Of a DNA stretch of 64,000 bases, positions 33,835 through 43,583 are shown one piece after another. Under the pieces are notes generated by a model. The model was not told the origin of the DNA. It did no database searches and worked only from the letters and a program-made list of their open reading frames with translations. The stretch comes from Acidithiobacillus caldus ATCC 51756 (GTDB lineage Bacteria; Pseudomonadota; Gammaproteobacteria; Acidithiobacillales; Acidithiobacillaceae), in NCBI RefSeq assembly GCF_000175575.2, contig NZ_CP005986.1:1746714-1810713 (forward strand), in the 5' to 3' direction. Within the stretch, counting starts at the first letter, position 1, and every line of letters begins with the position of its first letter. The position numbers and the translations under genes are program-made.

Positions 33835-34346
33835 GATGTCCTCCTGGGTTTATTCGAACGACTCGGCCAATGGTCCCAAACACTGAGCGCCAGGTGGACT
33901 AGCCAGAGCAAGGCCAAGATCCAGGCCAGTATGCGATGTGCCATGAGGCATATGCCGCAGCCGCGCCAAAGCGCAATCCCAAAAATGACCGTGACCGTGG
34001 CGGCTACCAGGAACCAACCCTCGAGCGCGGCATTGAGTCCGTCGCGCAGGGGAGCGTCATCGCTTCCCTGCAATTGACGGCGGAAGCTGTCACGATATGC
34101 TTCCGTGAGCAGGAAAATACGACGCAGATGTACCCGCCCGAGTTTTGTACCCAAAAGCCATGTCCACTCCCCCAGCAAAAAAAGGCTGGCAGCCAGGCCG
34201 TCCGCTATGTGCCAGGACAACGCGGCCGTCACACCCATCGCAAAAGCAAACCCGGAGATCAACTGGAAGGTAACGGTCAAGACCATACCCAACAGGAAAA
34301 GCCATGCCCAGAGAGGGCGTTGACTAACCCACGTACCGCCGTTCAT
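33831..34346 (-). CDS. Four-helix membrane protein of unknown family
   Basis: 171 residues with membrane helices at about 10-35, 43-63, 110-130 and 137-158. Arg-rich loops ([17 protein letters not shown]) lie between helices 2 and 3. Single His residues in helices 2 and 4 ([26 protein letters not shown]) could bind haem b as in cytochrome b561-like proteins. It is translationally coupled to a hemerythrin gene before it and the ferredoxin-cupin gene after it. A membrane electron-transfer partner for that ferredoxin is a reasonable guess. Confidence 0.7.
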   Translation of the reverse strand: MNGGTWVSQRPLWAWLFLLGMVLTVTFQLISGFAFAMGVTAALSWHIADGLAASLFLLGEWTWLLGTKLGRVHLRRIFLLTEAYRDSFRRQLQGSDDAPLRDGLNAALEGWFLVAATVTVIFGIALWRGCGICLMAHRILAWILALLWLVHLALSVWDHWPSRSNKPRRTS

Positions 34347-34873
34347 GCACCGTTGTCCTCGGCACGCCGCCTTAGTGTCATGGCTGCACCCAGGGTTTTG
34401 GCCGACTTCGGGTTCAGGAGTTGCCGGGCGAGGGGGAAAATCTCGCCATCCTCCAGGGCAATGTGGGCGCGGTTCATCGTGATGAAGGGCTCAAGTCGCA
34501 GTGTACGCAGCTTTTCGGCAGAGATAAGGTCGCGCAGATCCTCCGCAAGATTCTGCCAGGCCGCTTCCAACTGGCGGTGTTGATCCGTTAAGTTGCGTAG
34601 GGGGGCGCGCAAGGCCCCTGGGAAGTCGGGCTGCGCTAAAAGCCAGGGAAAGAGCCCGAACTCCTCATCGGCATGGTGGGCTGGGCCGGCAAGATCAAAA
34701 TAGCGCAGGATGCGCGCAGCGGCTGTCCGAAGTTCACTGTCCACCCCGTACCGTTCCAGATGCTCGGGAAACCGCTCCAGGATGTCGCAGTGCTTCTCTA
34801 TGCGCCGGTGGCAGGCCAACAAGAGCCCTACCGGATCGTCAAAGGAAGGTGCGGGTGTATCCATCAAATCCAT
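34343..34873 (-). CDS. Hemerythrin-domain protein (ScdA/YtfE-like region)
   Basis: 176 residues from ATG 34873 (GGAG seven bases upstream). Di-iron ligands lie in CHRRIEKHCDIL, HHADEEFGLFPWL, DQHRQLEAAW and NRAHIALEDGEIFP, the pattern of hemerythrin domains in iron-cluster repair proteins. It leads a four-gene minus-strand unit (membrane protein, ferredoxin-cupin, GST) with four-base overlaps. The operon diverges from narGHJI, and one Fnr/Dnr box lies between, so it should be induced with nitrate respiration and help against NO. Confidence 0.87.
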   Translation of the reverse strand: MDLMDTPAPSFDDPVGLLLACHRRIEKHCDILERFPEHLERYGVDSELRTAAARILRYFDLAGPAHHADEEFGLFPWLLAQPDFPGALRAPLRNLTDQHRQLEAAWQNLAEDLRDLISAEKLRTLRLEPFITMNRAHIALEDGEIFPLARQLLNPKSAKTLGAAMTLRRRAEDNGA

Positions 34874-35029
34874 AGCATGACTCCCATCGAGCACACCGAG
34901 ATCCTCTAATCATCGCGCGCTGTCGTTGGCGTTCAGCAAACGCGACGCTCCGACCCCCTGGCCTGCCGCCGAACCCGGCAATCAGTCGCCCCGTTCCCGC
35001 CACGATGAGGCAACACCTCGATCCTTGCC

Positions 35030-35043
35030 TTGATTTTGGTCAA
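35030..35043. promoter_or_regulatory. Fnr/Dnr box between the hemerythrin and nar operons
   Basis: TTGATTTTGGTCAA matches TTGAT-N4-ATCAA with one mismatch. The site is exactly 157 bases from each divergent start codon (34873 and 35200), so one dimer could control both operons. The Crp/Fnr protein encoded at 26501 is a candidate. Confidence 0.75.
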
Positions 35044-35199
35044 GAATCATCGCTCACCGCAGTTGCCCGCCAGCAACATCGCCACCCCTGTCTCATCGTA
35101 GTCTACACTCAATGGAGATGCGAGACGTCGGGGGGTGTCCTCGCGTGGGTGAAGCCTCGCGAGTATGAGTTTTTGATCTCGTGGAATTGGAGGAGGACT

Positions 35200-38100
35200 A
35201 TGAGTCATCTATTGGATCGGTTGAAATTTTTGGTGCGAGATCAAGAAACCTTCGCCGATGGCCACGGTGTAAAATTGCGCGACGACCGTCAGTGGGAAGA
35301 CGCCTACCGTCATCGTTGGCGCTACGACAAGGTCGTGCGCACGACCCATGGGGTCAATTGCACCGGTGGATGCAGCTGGAACGTGCACGTCAAAAATGGC
35401 CTCGTGGTGTTTGAGATGCAGGCCCACGACTATCCCGAAACCCGCCCAGACCTTCCCAATCACGAGCCTCGCGGGTGTCAAAGAGGTGCCAGCTTCTCCT
35501 GGTACCTCTACAGCCCACATCGCATCAAATACCCCATGGTGCGCGGACGATTGCTGGAGCTCTACCGCGCTGAGAAAGCGCTGGGTAAGGATCCGGTAGA
35601 GGCTTGGCGGGCGATTCAGGAGGATCCTCGCAAGCGGAGCAGCTACGTTGCCGTACGCGGCTTGGGTGGCTTCGTTCGCAGCTCTTGGGACGAAGTCAAT
35701 GAGATCATCGCCGCTGCCAATGTATATACCATATTGCAATATGGACCCGATCGCATTGCCGGATTTTCCGTTATCCCGGCCATGTCCATGATCAGTTATG
35801 CTTCAGGCGCCCGTTACCTCTCCCTCATCGGTGGTGTACCGTTGAGCTTTTACGACTGGTATTGTGACCTCCCGCCTTCTTCCCCCCAGGTCTGGGGAGA
35901 GCAAACCGATGTGCCAGAATCGGCCGACTGGTTCAACTCCAGCTATATCATCGTCGCGGGTACCAATATCCCCGCAACTCGAACACCGGACGCCCACTTT
36001 TATTCCGAGGTACGCTACAAAGGGACCAAGGTGGTCGCGATGGCACCGGACTACGCTGAATACGTCAAGTTTGCTGATGAATGGCTCCCCGTTCGCGCCG
36101 GGACCGATGCGGCATTCTTTTTGGCTATGGGGCATGTCGTGTTGCAGGAGTTCTATATCCAAAAAGAAGTACCCTACTTCATGGACTACGCTCGCCGTTT
36201 CACGGATCTACCCATGCAGGTAATGCTTCGGGCTCTGCCGGATGGACGCTATGCAAGTGACCGGTTTCTGCGTGCGAGTGATTTCGCGGACCAGCTGGGA
36301 CAGTACTCCAATCCAGACTGGAAAACCGTTATTTTCGACGAGCTAAGCCATACTTACCGTTGTCCAAAAGGATCGATAGGATTCCGGTGGGATGAAGCTG
36401 AAGGCAACTGGAACCTGCTGCAAGAGGACGCCAGCAGTCATACATCCATTGTTGCCGAACTCTCGGCGCTGGGAAAGCCAAATATCGAACTCGTAACTGT
36501 GGTTTTTCCGCACTACGGCAAACGCGGCGAGGACACACCTACCTTGATGGAACGCACAGTTTGCGTCCGGCGCCTGCAGACAAAAGGGGGAGAATCCCTC
36601 GTCTGTTCGGTTTTTGATTTGTTACTGGCTCAGTATGGTGTGCTCCGACCTGGTGTGGAAGTAATGGAGGAGGATGAACGGGTTGCGGACTACAGGGATC
36701 CTGACCATTGCTTTACGCCGGGTTGGCAAGAGTCCATCACCGGTATATCCCAGGACGTGTGCGTGCGTATTGCTCGAGAGTTCGCGCAAAATGCTGCGGC
36801 AACGCAAGGTCGTTCCATGGTCATAGTGGGCGCGGGTACCAATCATTGGTACCACAACGACATGAACTATCGTGCGATCATTAACCTGGTACACCTTTGC
36901 GGTTGTGTCGGGCAAAGTGGCGGTGGCTGGGCGCATTATGTCGGACAAGAGGCGCTTCGCCCCCAGGCAGGATGGCTTCCCTTGGCCTTTGCCGGCGACT
37001 GGTATCCCCATGCACGCCAGGCCGCCGGAACGAGCTATTGGTATCTTCACACGGATCAATGGCGATACGAACGTGTGCATCCAGAACAGCTCCTGCAACC
37101 GGCTGCCAAGGCCAGCTATCGAGGCCACACGCTCGCGGACTATAATGTCGTCGCCGAGCGAATGGGTTGGTTGCCCGCAGCGCCGCACTTTGATCGTAAT
37201 CCCCTGGAGATTATGGCGGACCTGGAACGGGAGGGACATTCTACGAATGCGGAAGCCACCGAGGCCGTTGTCACGGCCTTGCAAAGCGGTGAGCTACGAT
37301 TCGCGAGTGAGGATATCGACCACCCCAATAATTGGCCACGCAATCTTTTCGTGTGGCGCAACAACCTGATTGGCACCAATGCCAAGGGACACGAGTATTT
37401 CCTCAAACACTTGCTAGGTGCGGAGAATGCCGTGTTGGGACAGGACGATGCAGGCTCTGCCAGTCAAGAGATACGATGGCGTGAGCGCGCGCCCATAGGC
37501 AAGCTGGATCTCATGGTCGACATCAACTTTCGCCTAAATAGTACCGGTGCCTACTCCGATATCATCTTGCCAACCGCTACCTGGTATGAAAAAAACGATC
37601 TCAACACGACCGATATGCATCCCTTCGTCCACCCTTTGGGGGCAGCGGTCGACCCGGGATGGGAAAGTCGCAGCGATTGGCAGATTTTTCGGCATATTGC
37701 GCAGCAGTTCTCCCAACTTGCCCAAAAGCACCTGGGTACCCGAAAAGATCTTTTGGCGCTAGCTCTACTGCACGATAGCCCCGATGAACTAGGTCAGGCC
37801 ATAGGCATCGACGACTGGAAAAAGAAGGGCACACGTCCAGTACCGGGGCGGAATTGCCCTCGTTTAGAGATCGTGACGCGAGACTATACCCAAGTTTACC
37901 ATCAATACTGCAGTATCGGGCCACGACTGAAAGACTCGGGCAACGGTGCGAAAGGGGAGCATTGGGAAGCCGGACAGGAAATAGAGGAATTGCTGCATAT
38001 TAACGGTGCATTCCCAGATCACGGCAAGGCCGAGCCACCGCGTCCATCCCTCAGCGCAGATATACACGCCTGCGACATGGTCCTACACCTCTCTCCGGAA

Positions 38101-38982
38101 ACCAACGGTGAGGTGGCATACAAGGCCTGGCGTTCCCTGGAGAAGAAAACGGGTCTGGAACTGACTCAACTCGCGGCGAACCGACGCGATGAGAAATTCC
38201 ATTTTCACGATCTTCAGGTACAGCCTCGGAAAGTCATTTCCTCGCCCACGTGGAGCGGGCTGATGTCTGAGGAAGTGAGTTACAATGCAGGACACATCAA
38301 CGTGCATAATGCCGTTCCCTACCGAACGTTGACAGGGCGAGGCCAATTTTACCTGGACCATGAATGGTTTCTGGATTTTGGTGAGGGACTGTGTACTTAC
38401 CGCCCACCGCTACCCACTCTAGCGGTTCACGGCTTACCTGAACGCTTCGATACCACGAATGGCCTTGTGTTGCGGTTCCTCACCCCTCACGACAAATGGG
38501 GCATTCACAGTACCTATCACGATGATCTACGTATGCTTCACCTCTCTCGAGGCGGCCCACATATCTGGATCAGCGAAAGAGACGCGGAAAGCCTGGGGAT
38601 TGCCGATAACGACTGGCTCGAAGGGATCAACGAAAATGGTGCATTGATGGCCCGCGCGGTGGTCAGCCAAAGGATTCCCGAAGGCGTGGCCATCATGTAC
38701 CACCAGCAGGAAAACACCATCAACGTCCCGGGCTCTCCGAGCACGGGCAAACGTGGTGGTATCAACAACAGCGCCACTCGCGTCATCGTCAAACCTACCC
38801 ATATGGTTGGGGGCTATGCCCAGCTGGCCTGGACATTGAACTATTACGGCCCCGTAGGTAGTCAGCGCGATTCAGAAATTCTCATCCGCAAGGTGAGTGA
38901 CGCACAAATTCACTGGCTGGAAGCGCCCTTATCGGCACGGGACGAGGCCAATCTTAGACAGGCCGTGGAGGATTCTCAGTGA
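35200..38982 (+). CDS. narG: Respiratory nitrate reductase, alpha subunit
   Basis: 1260 residues from ATG 35200 (GGAGG six bases upstream). It reduces nitrate to nitrite at a Mo-bis-MGD centre on the cytoplasmic face. The FS0 cluster ligands are His50, Cys54, Cys58 in THGVNCTGGCSW and Cys93. The molybdopterin region includes YIIVAGTNIPATRTPDAHF. No twin-arginine signal is seen, as expected for cytoplasmic NarG. It overlaps narH by four bases. The frame is open back to 35005, but that segment is the regulatory region and includes the Fnr box. Confidence 0.95.
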   Translation: MSHLLDRLKFLVRDQETFADGHGVKLRDDRQWEDAYRHRWRYDKVVRTTHGVNCTGGCSWNVHVKNGLVVFEMQAHDYPETRPDLPNHEPRGCQRGASFSWYLYSPHRIKYPMVRGRLLELYRAEKALGKDPVEAWRAIQEDPRKRSSYVAVRGLGGFVRSSWDEVNEIIAAANVYTILQYGPDRIAGFSVIPAMSMISYASGARYLSLIGGVPLSFYDWYCDLPPSSPQVWGEQTDVPESADWFNSSYIIVAGTNIPATRTPDAHFYSEVRYKGTKVVAMAPDYAEYVKFADEWLPVRAGTDAAFFLAMGHVVLQEFYIQKEVPYFMDYARRFTDLPMQVMLRALPDGRYASDRFLRASDFADQLGQYSNPDWKTVIFDELSHTYRCPKGSIGFRWDEAEGNWNLLQEDASSHTSIVAELSALGKPNIELVTVVFPHYGKRGEDTPTLMERTVCVRRLQTKGGESLVCSVFDLLLAQYGVLRPGVEVMEEDERVADYRDPDHCFTPGWQESITGISQDVCVRIAREFAQNAAATQGRSMVIVGAGTNHWYHNDMNYRAIINLVHLCGCVGQSGGGWAHYVGQEALRPQAGWLPLAFAGDWYPHARQAAGTSYWYLHTDQWRYERVHPEQLLQPAAKASYRGHTLADYNVVAERMGWLPAAPHFDRNPLEIMADLEREGHSTNAEATEAVVTALQSGELRFASEDIDHPNNWPRNLFVWRNNLIGTNAKGHEYFLKHLLGAENAVLGQDDAGSASQEIRWRERAPIGKLDLMVDINFRLNSTGAYSDIILPTATWYEKNDLNTTDMHPFVHPLGAAVDPGWESRSDWQIFRHIAQQFSQLAQKHLGTRKDLLALALLHDSPDELGQAIGIDDWKKKGTRPVPGRNCPRLEIVTRDYTQVYHQYCSIGPRLKDSGNGAKGEHWEAGQEIEELLHINGAFPDHGKAEPPRPSLSADIHACDMVLHLSPETNGEVAYKAWRSLEKKTGLELTQLAANRRDEKFHFHDLQVQPRKVISSPTWSGLMSEEVSYNAGHINVHNAVPYRTLTGRGQFYLDHEWFLDFGEGLCTYRPPLPTLAVHGLPERFDTTNGLVLRFLTPHDKWGIHSTYHDDLRMLHLSRGGPHIWISERDAESLGIADNDWLEGINENGALMARAVVSQRIPEGVAIMYHQQENTINVPGSPSTGKRGGINNSATRVIVKPTHMVGGYAQLAWTLNYYGPVGSQRDSEILIRKVSDAQIHWLEAPLSARDEANLRQAVEDSQ

Positions 38983-40532
38983 AAGTTCGCGCGCAATTTG
39001 CTCTGGTTTTTAATCTCGACAAGTGTATCGGCTGTCATACCTGTTCCGTAACCTGCAAGAATACCTGGACCAACCGTCGCGGCACTGAATACATCTGGTT
39101 CAATAATGTCGAAACCAAACCCGGCATAGGCTACCCCAAAAACTGGGAACATCAGGATCACTGGCGCGGCGGCTGGGTGCGTAAGAACGGCAGGTTGCAG
39201 TTGAAGCAAGGCGGACGCTTTTGGGAGTTGATGACAATATTTGCCAACCCACACCTTCCAGAAATTCTCGACTACTATGAGCCGTTTTCTTTCAATTATA
39301 GCCATCTAGTCGATAGCGCACTTGTGGAAACGGCACCTGTGGCTCGACCCGTATCCCTGGTGAGTGGACGCACACTAGACAAGATCGAATGGAGCGCCAA
39401 CTGGGAAGACCAACTGGGCGGAACGTATAAAACCCGCTCAGTAGATTACAACCTGCGGGATGTGCCCGATAGCGAACTGCTTGGCGAATTCGAAAAAACC
39501 TTTTTTTTCTATCTACCGCGCATGTGCAACCATTGCCTTAATCCGGCTTGCGTAGCCGCATGCCCGTCGGGCGCGATCTATAAGCGAGGAGAAGACGGCA
39601 TTGTGCTTATTGATCAGGATCGTTGTCGGGGATGGCGTATGTGCATTTCCGCCTGCCCCTACAAGAAAGTATATTTTAATTGGGAATCTGGGAAGTCGGA
39701 AAAGTGTATTGCGTGTTATCCTCGAGTAGAGTCCGGTCTACCGACTATCTGTTCCGACACGTGCGTCGGCCGTATCCGCTATAACGGCATCATGCTGTAC
39801 GACGCGGACCGTATTGCCGAGTACGCCAACACCGAAAACCTCGAAGACCTTTATGAAGCACAGCTCAAGATCTTCCTGGATCCACACGATCCCGAAGTTA
39901 TAGCCCAGGCTCGCTTGGATGGCATTCCCGATTCATGGATCGACGCAGCTCAACGATCGCCAATTTATAAAATGGCCGTCGACTGGAAAATAGCACTTCC
40001 CCTGCACCCAGAATTTCGCACCTTGCCCATGGTTTGGTACGTTCCGCCACTGTCGCCCATGGGCCGTGAGATTCATCCCAAGCGCATACCGCAAAGCGCA
40101 GAGGAGGTGCTTCCTCGATTGGAATCGTTACGGATTCCCATCGACTATCTGGCTAGCCTCTTCACCGCAGGCAAGCATGAACCAGTAATCGCGGCGTTGA
40201 CCAAACTGATCGCGATGCGTGCCTATCAACGCAGCCTGCATGTAGACAAGCGCGCTAATTTAGAGGTTTTGGCGGGCGCGGATCTCGATGCTGCTACGGC
40301 GCACGAGATGTATCGCTACCTTGCCCTTGCCCATTACCAAGATCGTTTTGTCATCCCCACAAGCCACCAGGAAACCATGATGGACGATCCGTACGATTTC
40401 CAGGGGCAGAATGGTTTTGTCTTCGGTAACGATAGCAGCACCGGTATCAGCGGGGCTGAGATTTTCCCCAAGCGCCGCAAGGAGAGCCCCGGCGCAAACG
40501 TGCAACCCTTACACTTCCGTCCCCATCGATAG
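38979..40532 (+). CDS. narH: Respiratory nitrate reductase, beta subunit
   Basis: 517 residues from GTG 38979, overlapping the narG stop. It wires electrons from NarI haems to NarG through four iron-sulfur clusters. Ligand groups are CIGCHTCSVTCKNTW, CNHCLNPACVAACPSG, CRGWRMCISACPYKK and CIACYPRV with CSDTCVGR. The Trp in CRGWRMC marks the 3Fe-4S site typical of NarH. Length is normal. The C-terminal tail, rich in Gly and basic residues, extends past the last conserved block. Confidence 0.95.
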   Translation: MKVRAQFALVFNLDKCIGCHTCSVTCKNTWTNRRGTEYIWFNNVETKPGIGYPKNWEHQDHWRGGWVRKNGRLQLKQGGRFWELMTIFANPHLPEILDYYEPFSFNYSHLVDSALVETAPVARPVSLVSGRTLDKIEWSANWEDQLGGTYKTRSVDYNLRDVPDSELLGEFEKTFFFYLPRMCNHCLNPACVAACPSGAIYKRGEDGIVLIDQDRCRGWRMCISACPYKKVYFNWESGKSEKCIACYPRVESGLPTICSDTCVGRIRYNGIMLYDADRIAEYANTENLEDLYEAQLKIFLDPHDPEVIAQARLDGIPDSWIDAAQRSPIYKMAVDWKIALPLHPEFRTLPMVWYVPPLSPMGREIHPKRIPQSAEEVLPRLESLRIPIDYLASLFTAGKHEPVIAALTKLIAMRAYQRSLHVDKRANLEVLAGADLDAATAHEMYRYLALAHYQDRFVIPTSHQETMMDDPYDFQGQNGFVFGNDSSTGISGAEIFPKRRKESPGANVQPLHFRPHR

Positions 40533-40540
40533 AAACCAAT

Positions 40541-41086
40541 ATGATTCGCCAACCTCTGTTTCACATCCTCGCCCTGCTGTTGGACTATCCGGACAACGCG
40601 CTGCGCACCGCCCTTCCGGAACTCCGCACGGACCTGCTTGCAGAAGTCCGTCTGCTCTCATCTGAGCGAAGCGTGGTACTACAGCATATCGACTGGATGG
40701 AGATGCAAGAGCCGCTCGCACTGGAGGCGAAGTATGTCGAGACCTTCGACTGGACTCCAAGCTGCGACTTGCATTTGAGCACGCATCTTCTACCAGAAGA
40801 CGACCGCGGCCGAGGGTCTGTGCTATTACGTTTACTGGAGCACTATTCGGCCCACGGTTGGATCCCCAGTAATCACTGTCTGCCCGATTACCTACCGGTG
40901 ATTCTTGACTTTGCCGCCACACTCACCACGGAGGAGAGTCGCGTCTTTCTGGCGGGCGCGCAGGAGTCGATCTCGATCCTTGAGCGAAATCTGCGCGCCG
41001 TTCACAGTCCATATGCAGATCTGGTGGCGATAATCCTTCCGTATGCACAACTCGTTGACAAGCTTCGAGCAGGAGTGGAGTCATGA
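40541..41086 (+). CDS. narJ: Nitrate reductase assembly chaperone
   Basis: 181 residues, all helical, of the NarJ/TorD family. The start LFHILALLLDYPDNALRTAL and the later AKYVETFDWTPSCDLHLSTH block are the conserved chaperone segments. NarJ holds apo-NarGH until Mo cofactor and clusters are inserted. The gene lies nine bases after narH with only a weak ribosome site, and its stop overlaps the narI ATG. Slightly shorter than E. coli NarJ, as is common outside enterics. Confidence 0.92.
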   Translation: MIRQPLFHILALLLDYPDNALRTALPELRTDLLAEVRLLSSERSVVLQHIDWMEMQEPLALEAKYVETFDWTPSCDLHLSTHLLPEDDRGRGSVLLRLLEHYSAHGWIPSNHCLPDYLPVILDFAATLTTEESRVFLAGAQESISILERNLRAVHSPYADLVAIILPYAQLVDKLRAGVES

Positions 41087-41781
41087 TCTGGTCTTGGAAT
41101 TATTTTTTCTTTGGCGTCTATCCTTTCATTGCCGGGACGACATTCCTTGTCGGATCGGCAATCCGTTATGAGCGTGAGCAGTACGGTTGGTCAAGTTTCT
41201 CCAGCCAGATACTTGCATCAAAACGCTACATGATGTGGGCAAGTAATCTCTGGCATGTCGGTATTCTCACCCTCTTTCTTGGCCATTTTACTGGGTTTCT
41301 CACGAACATTCTCGAGTGGTTAGGGGCTGATCCTGTCGAACACCAGTGGATTGCCGCCAGTGCTGGAATCACCGCAGGTGTGCTTGCCATGATCGGGGGG
41401 CTCATGCTCCTGCTTCGGCGGCTTCTCGATCCCAAAGTCCGGTATGCTAGCCGCTTTATGGATATTTTTATTCTCGTGTGGTTGTTGATTACTCTGAGCT
41501 TTGGGCTGGGTACCCAGTTTATCAGCGTCCCGGACGCGGTATCGGGGCACGTTCAGAACATGCAGATCTTGATCCAGTATGTGCGGAGCATAGCGACATT
41601 CCAGCCGGATCCCGCTCTTATTCGCACTATTCCCATTATTTACAAGATCCATATGTTTTGTGGAATGACCGTCTTTCTGCTTTTTCCTTTTAGTAGACTG
41701 GTACATATCTGGACTGTGCCCTTGAATTACGCTATACGACCTTATCAGCTGGTGCGGGCCAAAATTCGTTCGGTCATATAG
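41083..41781 (+). CDS. narI: Respiratory nitrate reductase, gamma subunit
   Basis: 232 residues with five membrane helices. Haem b ligands are the His in NLWHVGILTLFLGHFTGF and in KIHMFCGMTVFLLFPFSRLVH. It oxidises quinol at the periplasmic side and passes electrons to NarH. GGAGTGGAGTC precedes ATG 41083, which overlaps the narJ stop. Length is close to E. coli NarI (225). Confidence 0.94.
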   Translation: MIWSWNYFFFGVYPFIAGTTFLVGSAIRYEREQYGWSSFSSQILASKRYMMWASNLWHVGILTLFLGHFTGFLTNILEWLGADPVEHQWIAASAGITAGVLAMIGGLMLLLRRLLDPKVRYASRFMDIFILVWLLITLSFGLGTQFISVPDAVSGHVQNMQILIQYVRSIATFQPDPALIRTIPIIYKIHMFCGMTVFLLFPFSRLVHIWTVPLNYAIRPYQLVRAKIRSVI

Positions 41782-41790
41782 GGATACGAA

Positions 41791-42210
41791 ATGAACGACA
41801 AGAACGTACGAGGACTCCAGCAATGGGTGAGTTCAATTGGTCCAGACGTGCTCGTTACGCGGATGGAAGCGCAACTGGAGAAATCTCGATTCACACTCTT
41901 TGGTCGTATTGATCACGCGCATGCTGCAAGGAGTGCCGGTTTGTTCCTTCCTTTTTGCACAGTGCTCATATTTGGCAGGCCAAGCGGTGGTACCGAACTC
42001 ATGCGGGTTTTTCCAACACTCGCAATCGACTTGCCGAGCAAGATCCTTGTCTACCAGCGTGAGGCCGACGTATCCGTAGTTGCGTTTACCGATTTGTCAT
42101 ATACTGTCGAGCGCCATGGACTCCAGGGTGACAGGCTCCTGGCTCAAGTGGACGCCTTCGACCGAGAGGTTCACACCATTATTTCGACTGTCCTAACCGA
42201 TTCGGGATGA
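41791..42210 (+). CDS. DUF302 family protein in the nar operon
   Basis: 139 residues. The DUF302 core is visible: LEKSRFTLFGRIDHAHAA, then FGRPSGGTELMRVFPTLAID and LPSKILVYQREADVSVVAFT. It belongs to a different branch from the DUF302 protein in the cop cluster (1171). It follows narI by nine bases and precedes the nitrate transporter, so it is almost certainly part of the nar transcript. No catalytic role is known. Confidence 0.82.
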   Translation: MNDKNVRGLQQWVSSIGPDVLVTRMEAQLEKSRFTLFGRIDHAHAARSAGLFLPFCTVLIFGRPSGGTELMRVFPTLAIDLPSKILVYQREADVSVVAFTDLSYTVERHGLQGDRLLAQVDAFDREVHTIISTVLTDSG

Positions 42211-42252
42211 ATAAATCGATACGGTAGGGTACAAACACCGGAGGAACAATTC

Positions 42253-43569
42253 ATGGCGCAGAATGACGTGAACATTCAGGGTTCACCACGTAGCGTTCTG
42301 GCTGGAGCGACTATCGGTTTCTTTATTGGTGCGGGATCGGTATCTCTCTACGGGCCAACCGCACACATCTTTGTGCAAGCCATGCATCTATCTCCCACTC
42401 AAATTGGCTGGCTCGTCGGCATGCCTATGCTAACCGGTGCTCTTCTTCGCATACCGTTTGGTGCCTCTGTTGATCATAACGGGGGACGTGTCCCTTTCTT
42501 GGTCCTGCTCGTGGCGTCTTTGGTTGGGATAGCTGGACTCTACTGGATGCTATTGACCTTGTATCCGAATCATCTTGATGCACACTCTTATCCCTACTTG
42601 CTAGCGCTCGGCGCGCTTGCGGGCAGCGGTATTGCCACATTCTCCGTAGGCGTTGGACAGGTGTCCTACTGGTATCCGAGAAAAAAGCAAGGCGAAGCTT
42701 TGGCCGTTTTTGGCGGTTTAGGAGATTCATCTCCTGGATTTGTTGCACTCATTCTGCCAAGTGTGATACTGATGACCGGACTCTGGTCTGGTTATTTATT
42801 CTCCCTGGCCATGATTATCTTGGGAATTTTGCTTTATTATTTCCTGGGCAAAAACGCACCGTATTTTCAGTATATTCACCATATGGAGAAAAATGCAGCG
42901 ATAGATCATGCTAAAGCGAATGGCGAGGAATTATTTCCTACAGGAGGTGTTTGGCATTCACTCAGTTTATCTGCGAGTCATTGGCGCACCTGGCCTCTAG
43001 TCGGGCTGTACTTTACCAATTTTGGCGGCTTTCTTGCGCTTACGGTCTGGCTTCCCACCTTTTGGGAGAGCTATTATCACACCAAGACCATGACCGCCGT
43101 CATTCTTACAGCATCCTTCTCTTTACTCGCTGCTTTCATTCGCGTCTGGGGTGGAGCGCTCGCGGATCGGGAGGGTGGTGAGAAAATTGCGATTATTTCG
43201 TTAACCATCTTACTCGGTGGTGCGGTCATCATGACCCTTTCACAAACCTTCTGGTTGACGGTAATCGGAGAATTCCTCGTGGGAGCCGGCATGGGCATAA
43301 ACAACGGTGCCGTTTTCAAGCTGGTGCCCCATTACGTACCAGATGCGGTTGGCGGTGCGTCGGGTTGGGTTGGCGGTCTCGGCTGTCTGGGCGGCTTCGC
43401 GGTGCCTCCGCTCCTGGGAGGATTCGTCGATCGCTTTGGCACTCAGGGATATCCTCTTGGGTACAGCGTATATATCGGCCTGGCAGTCGTGAGCTTACTG
43501 TTGGTCTGGATTTTGGTTAGGACGCGAGACCACGTAGCTGGAGGACACTCCATTTCTCCGATGCATTGA
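42253..43569 (+). CDS. narK: Nitrate/nitrite transporter (MFS)
   Basis: 438 residues, twelve membrane helices. The nitrate-porter signatures are present: the Gly-rich helix 5 stretch LAGSGIATFSVGVGQVSYWY with PRKKQGEALAVFGGLGDSSP, and the second NAVNNGAVFKLVP-type motif, here GMGINNGAVFKLVP with VGGASGWVGGLGCLGGF. It brings nitrate in or exchanges it for nitrite. GGAGG lies eight bases before the ATG. As the last gene of the nar group it completes a self-sufficient nitrate respiration unit. Confidence 0.92.
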   Translation: MAQNDVNIQGSPRSVLAGATIGFFIGAGSVSLYGPTAHIFVQAMHLSPTQIGWLVGMPMLTGALLRIPFGASVDHNGGRVPFLVLLVASLVGIAGLYWMLLTLYPNHLDAHSYPYLLALGALAGSGIATFSVGVGQVSYWYPRKKQGEALAVFGGLGDSSPGFVALILPSVILMTGLWSGYLFSLAMIILGILLYYFLGKNAPYFQYIHHMEKNAAIDHAKANGEELFPTGGVWHSLSLSASHWRTWPLVGLYFTNFGGFLALTVWLPTFWESYYHTKTMTAVILTASFSLLAAFIRVWGGALADREGGEKIAIISLTILLGGAVIMTLSQTFWLTVIGEFLVGAGMGINNGAVFKLVPHYVPDAVGGASGWVGGLGCLGGFAVPPLLGGFVDRFGTQGYPLGYSVYIGLAVVSLLLVWILVRTRDHVAGGHSISPMH

Positions 43570-43583
43570 TCGGATGACACGTT

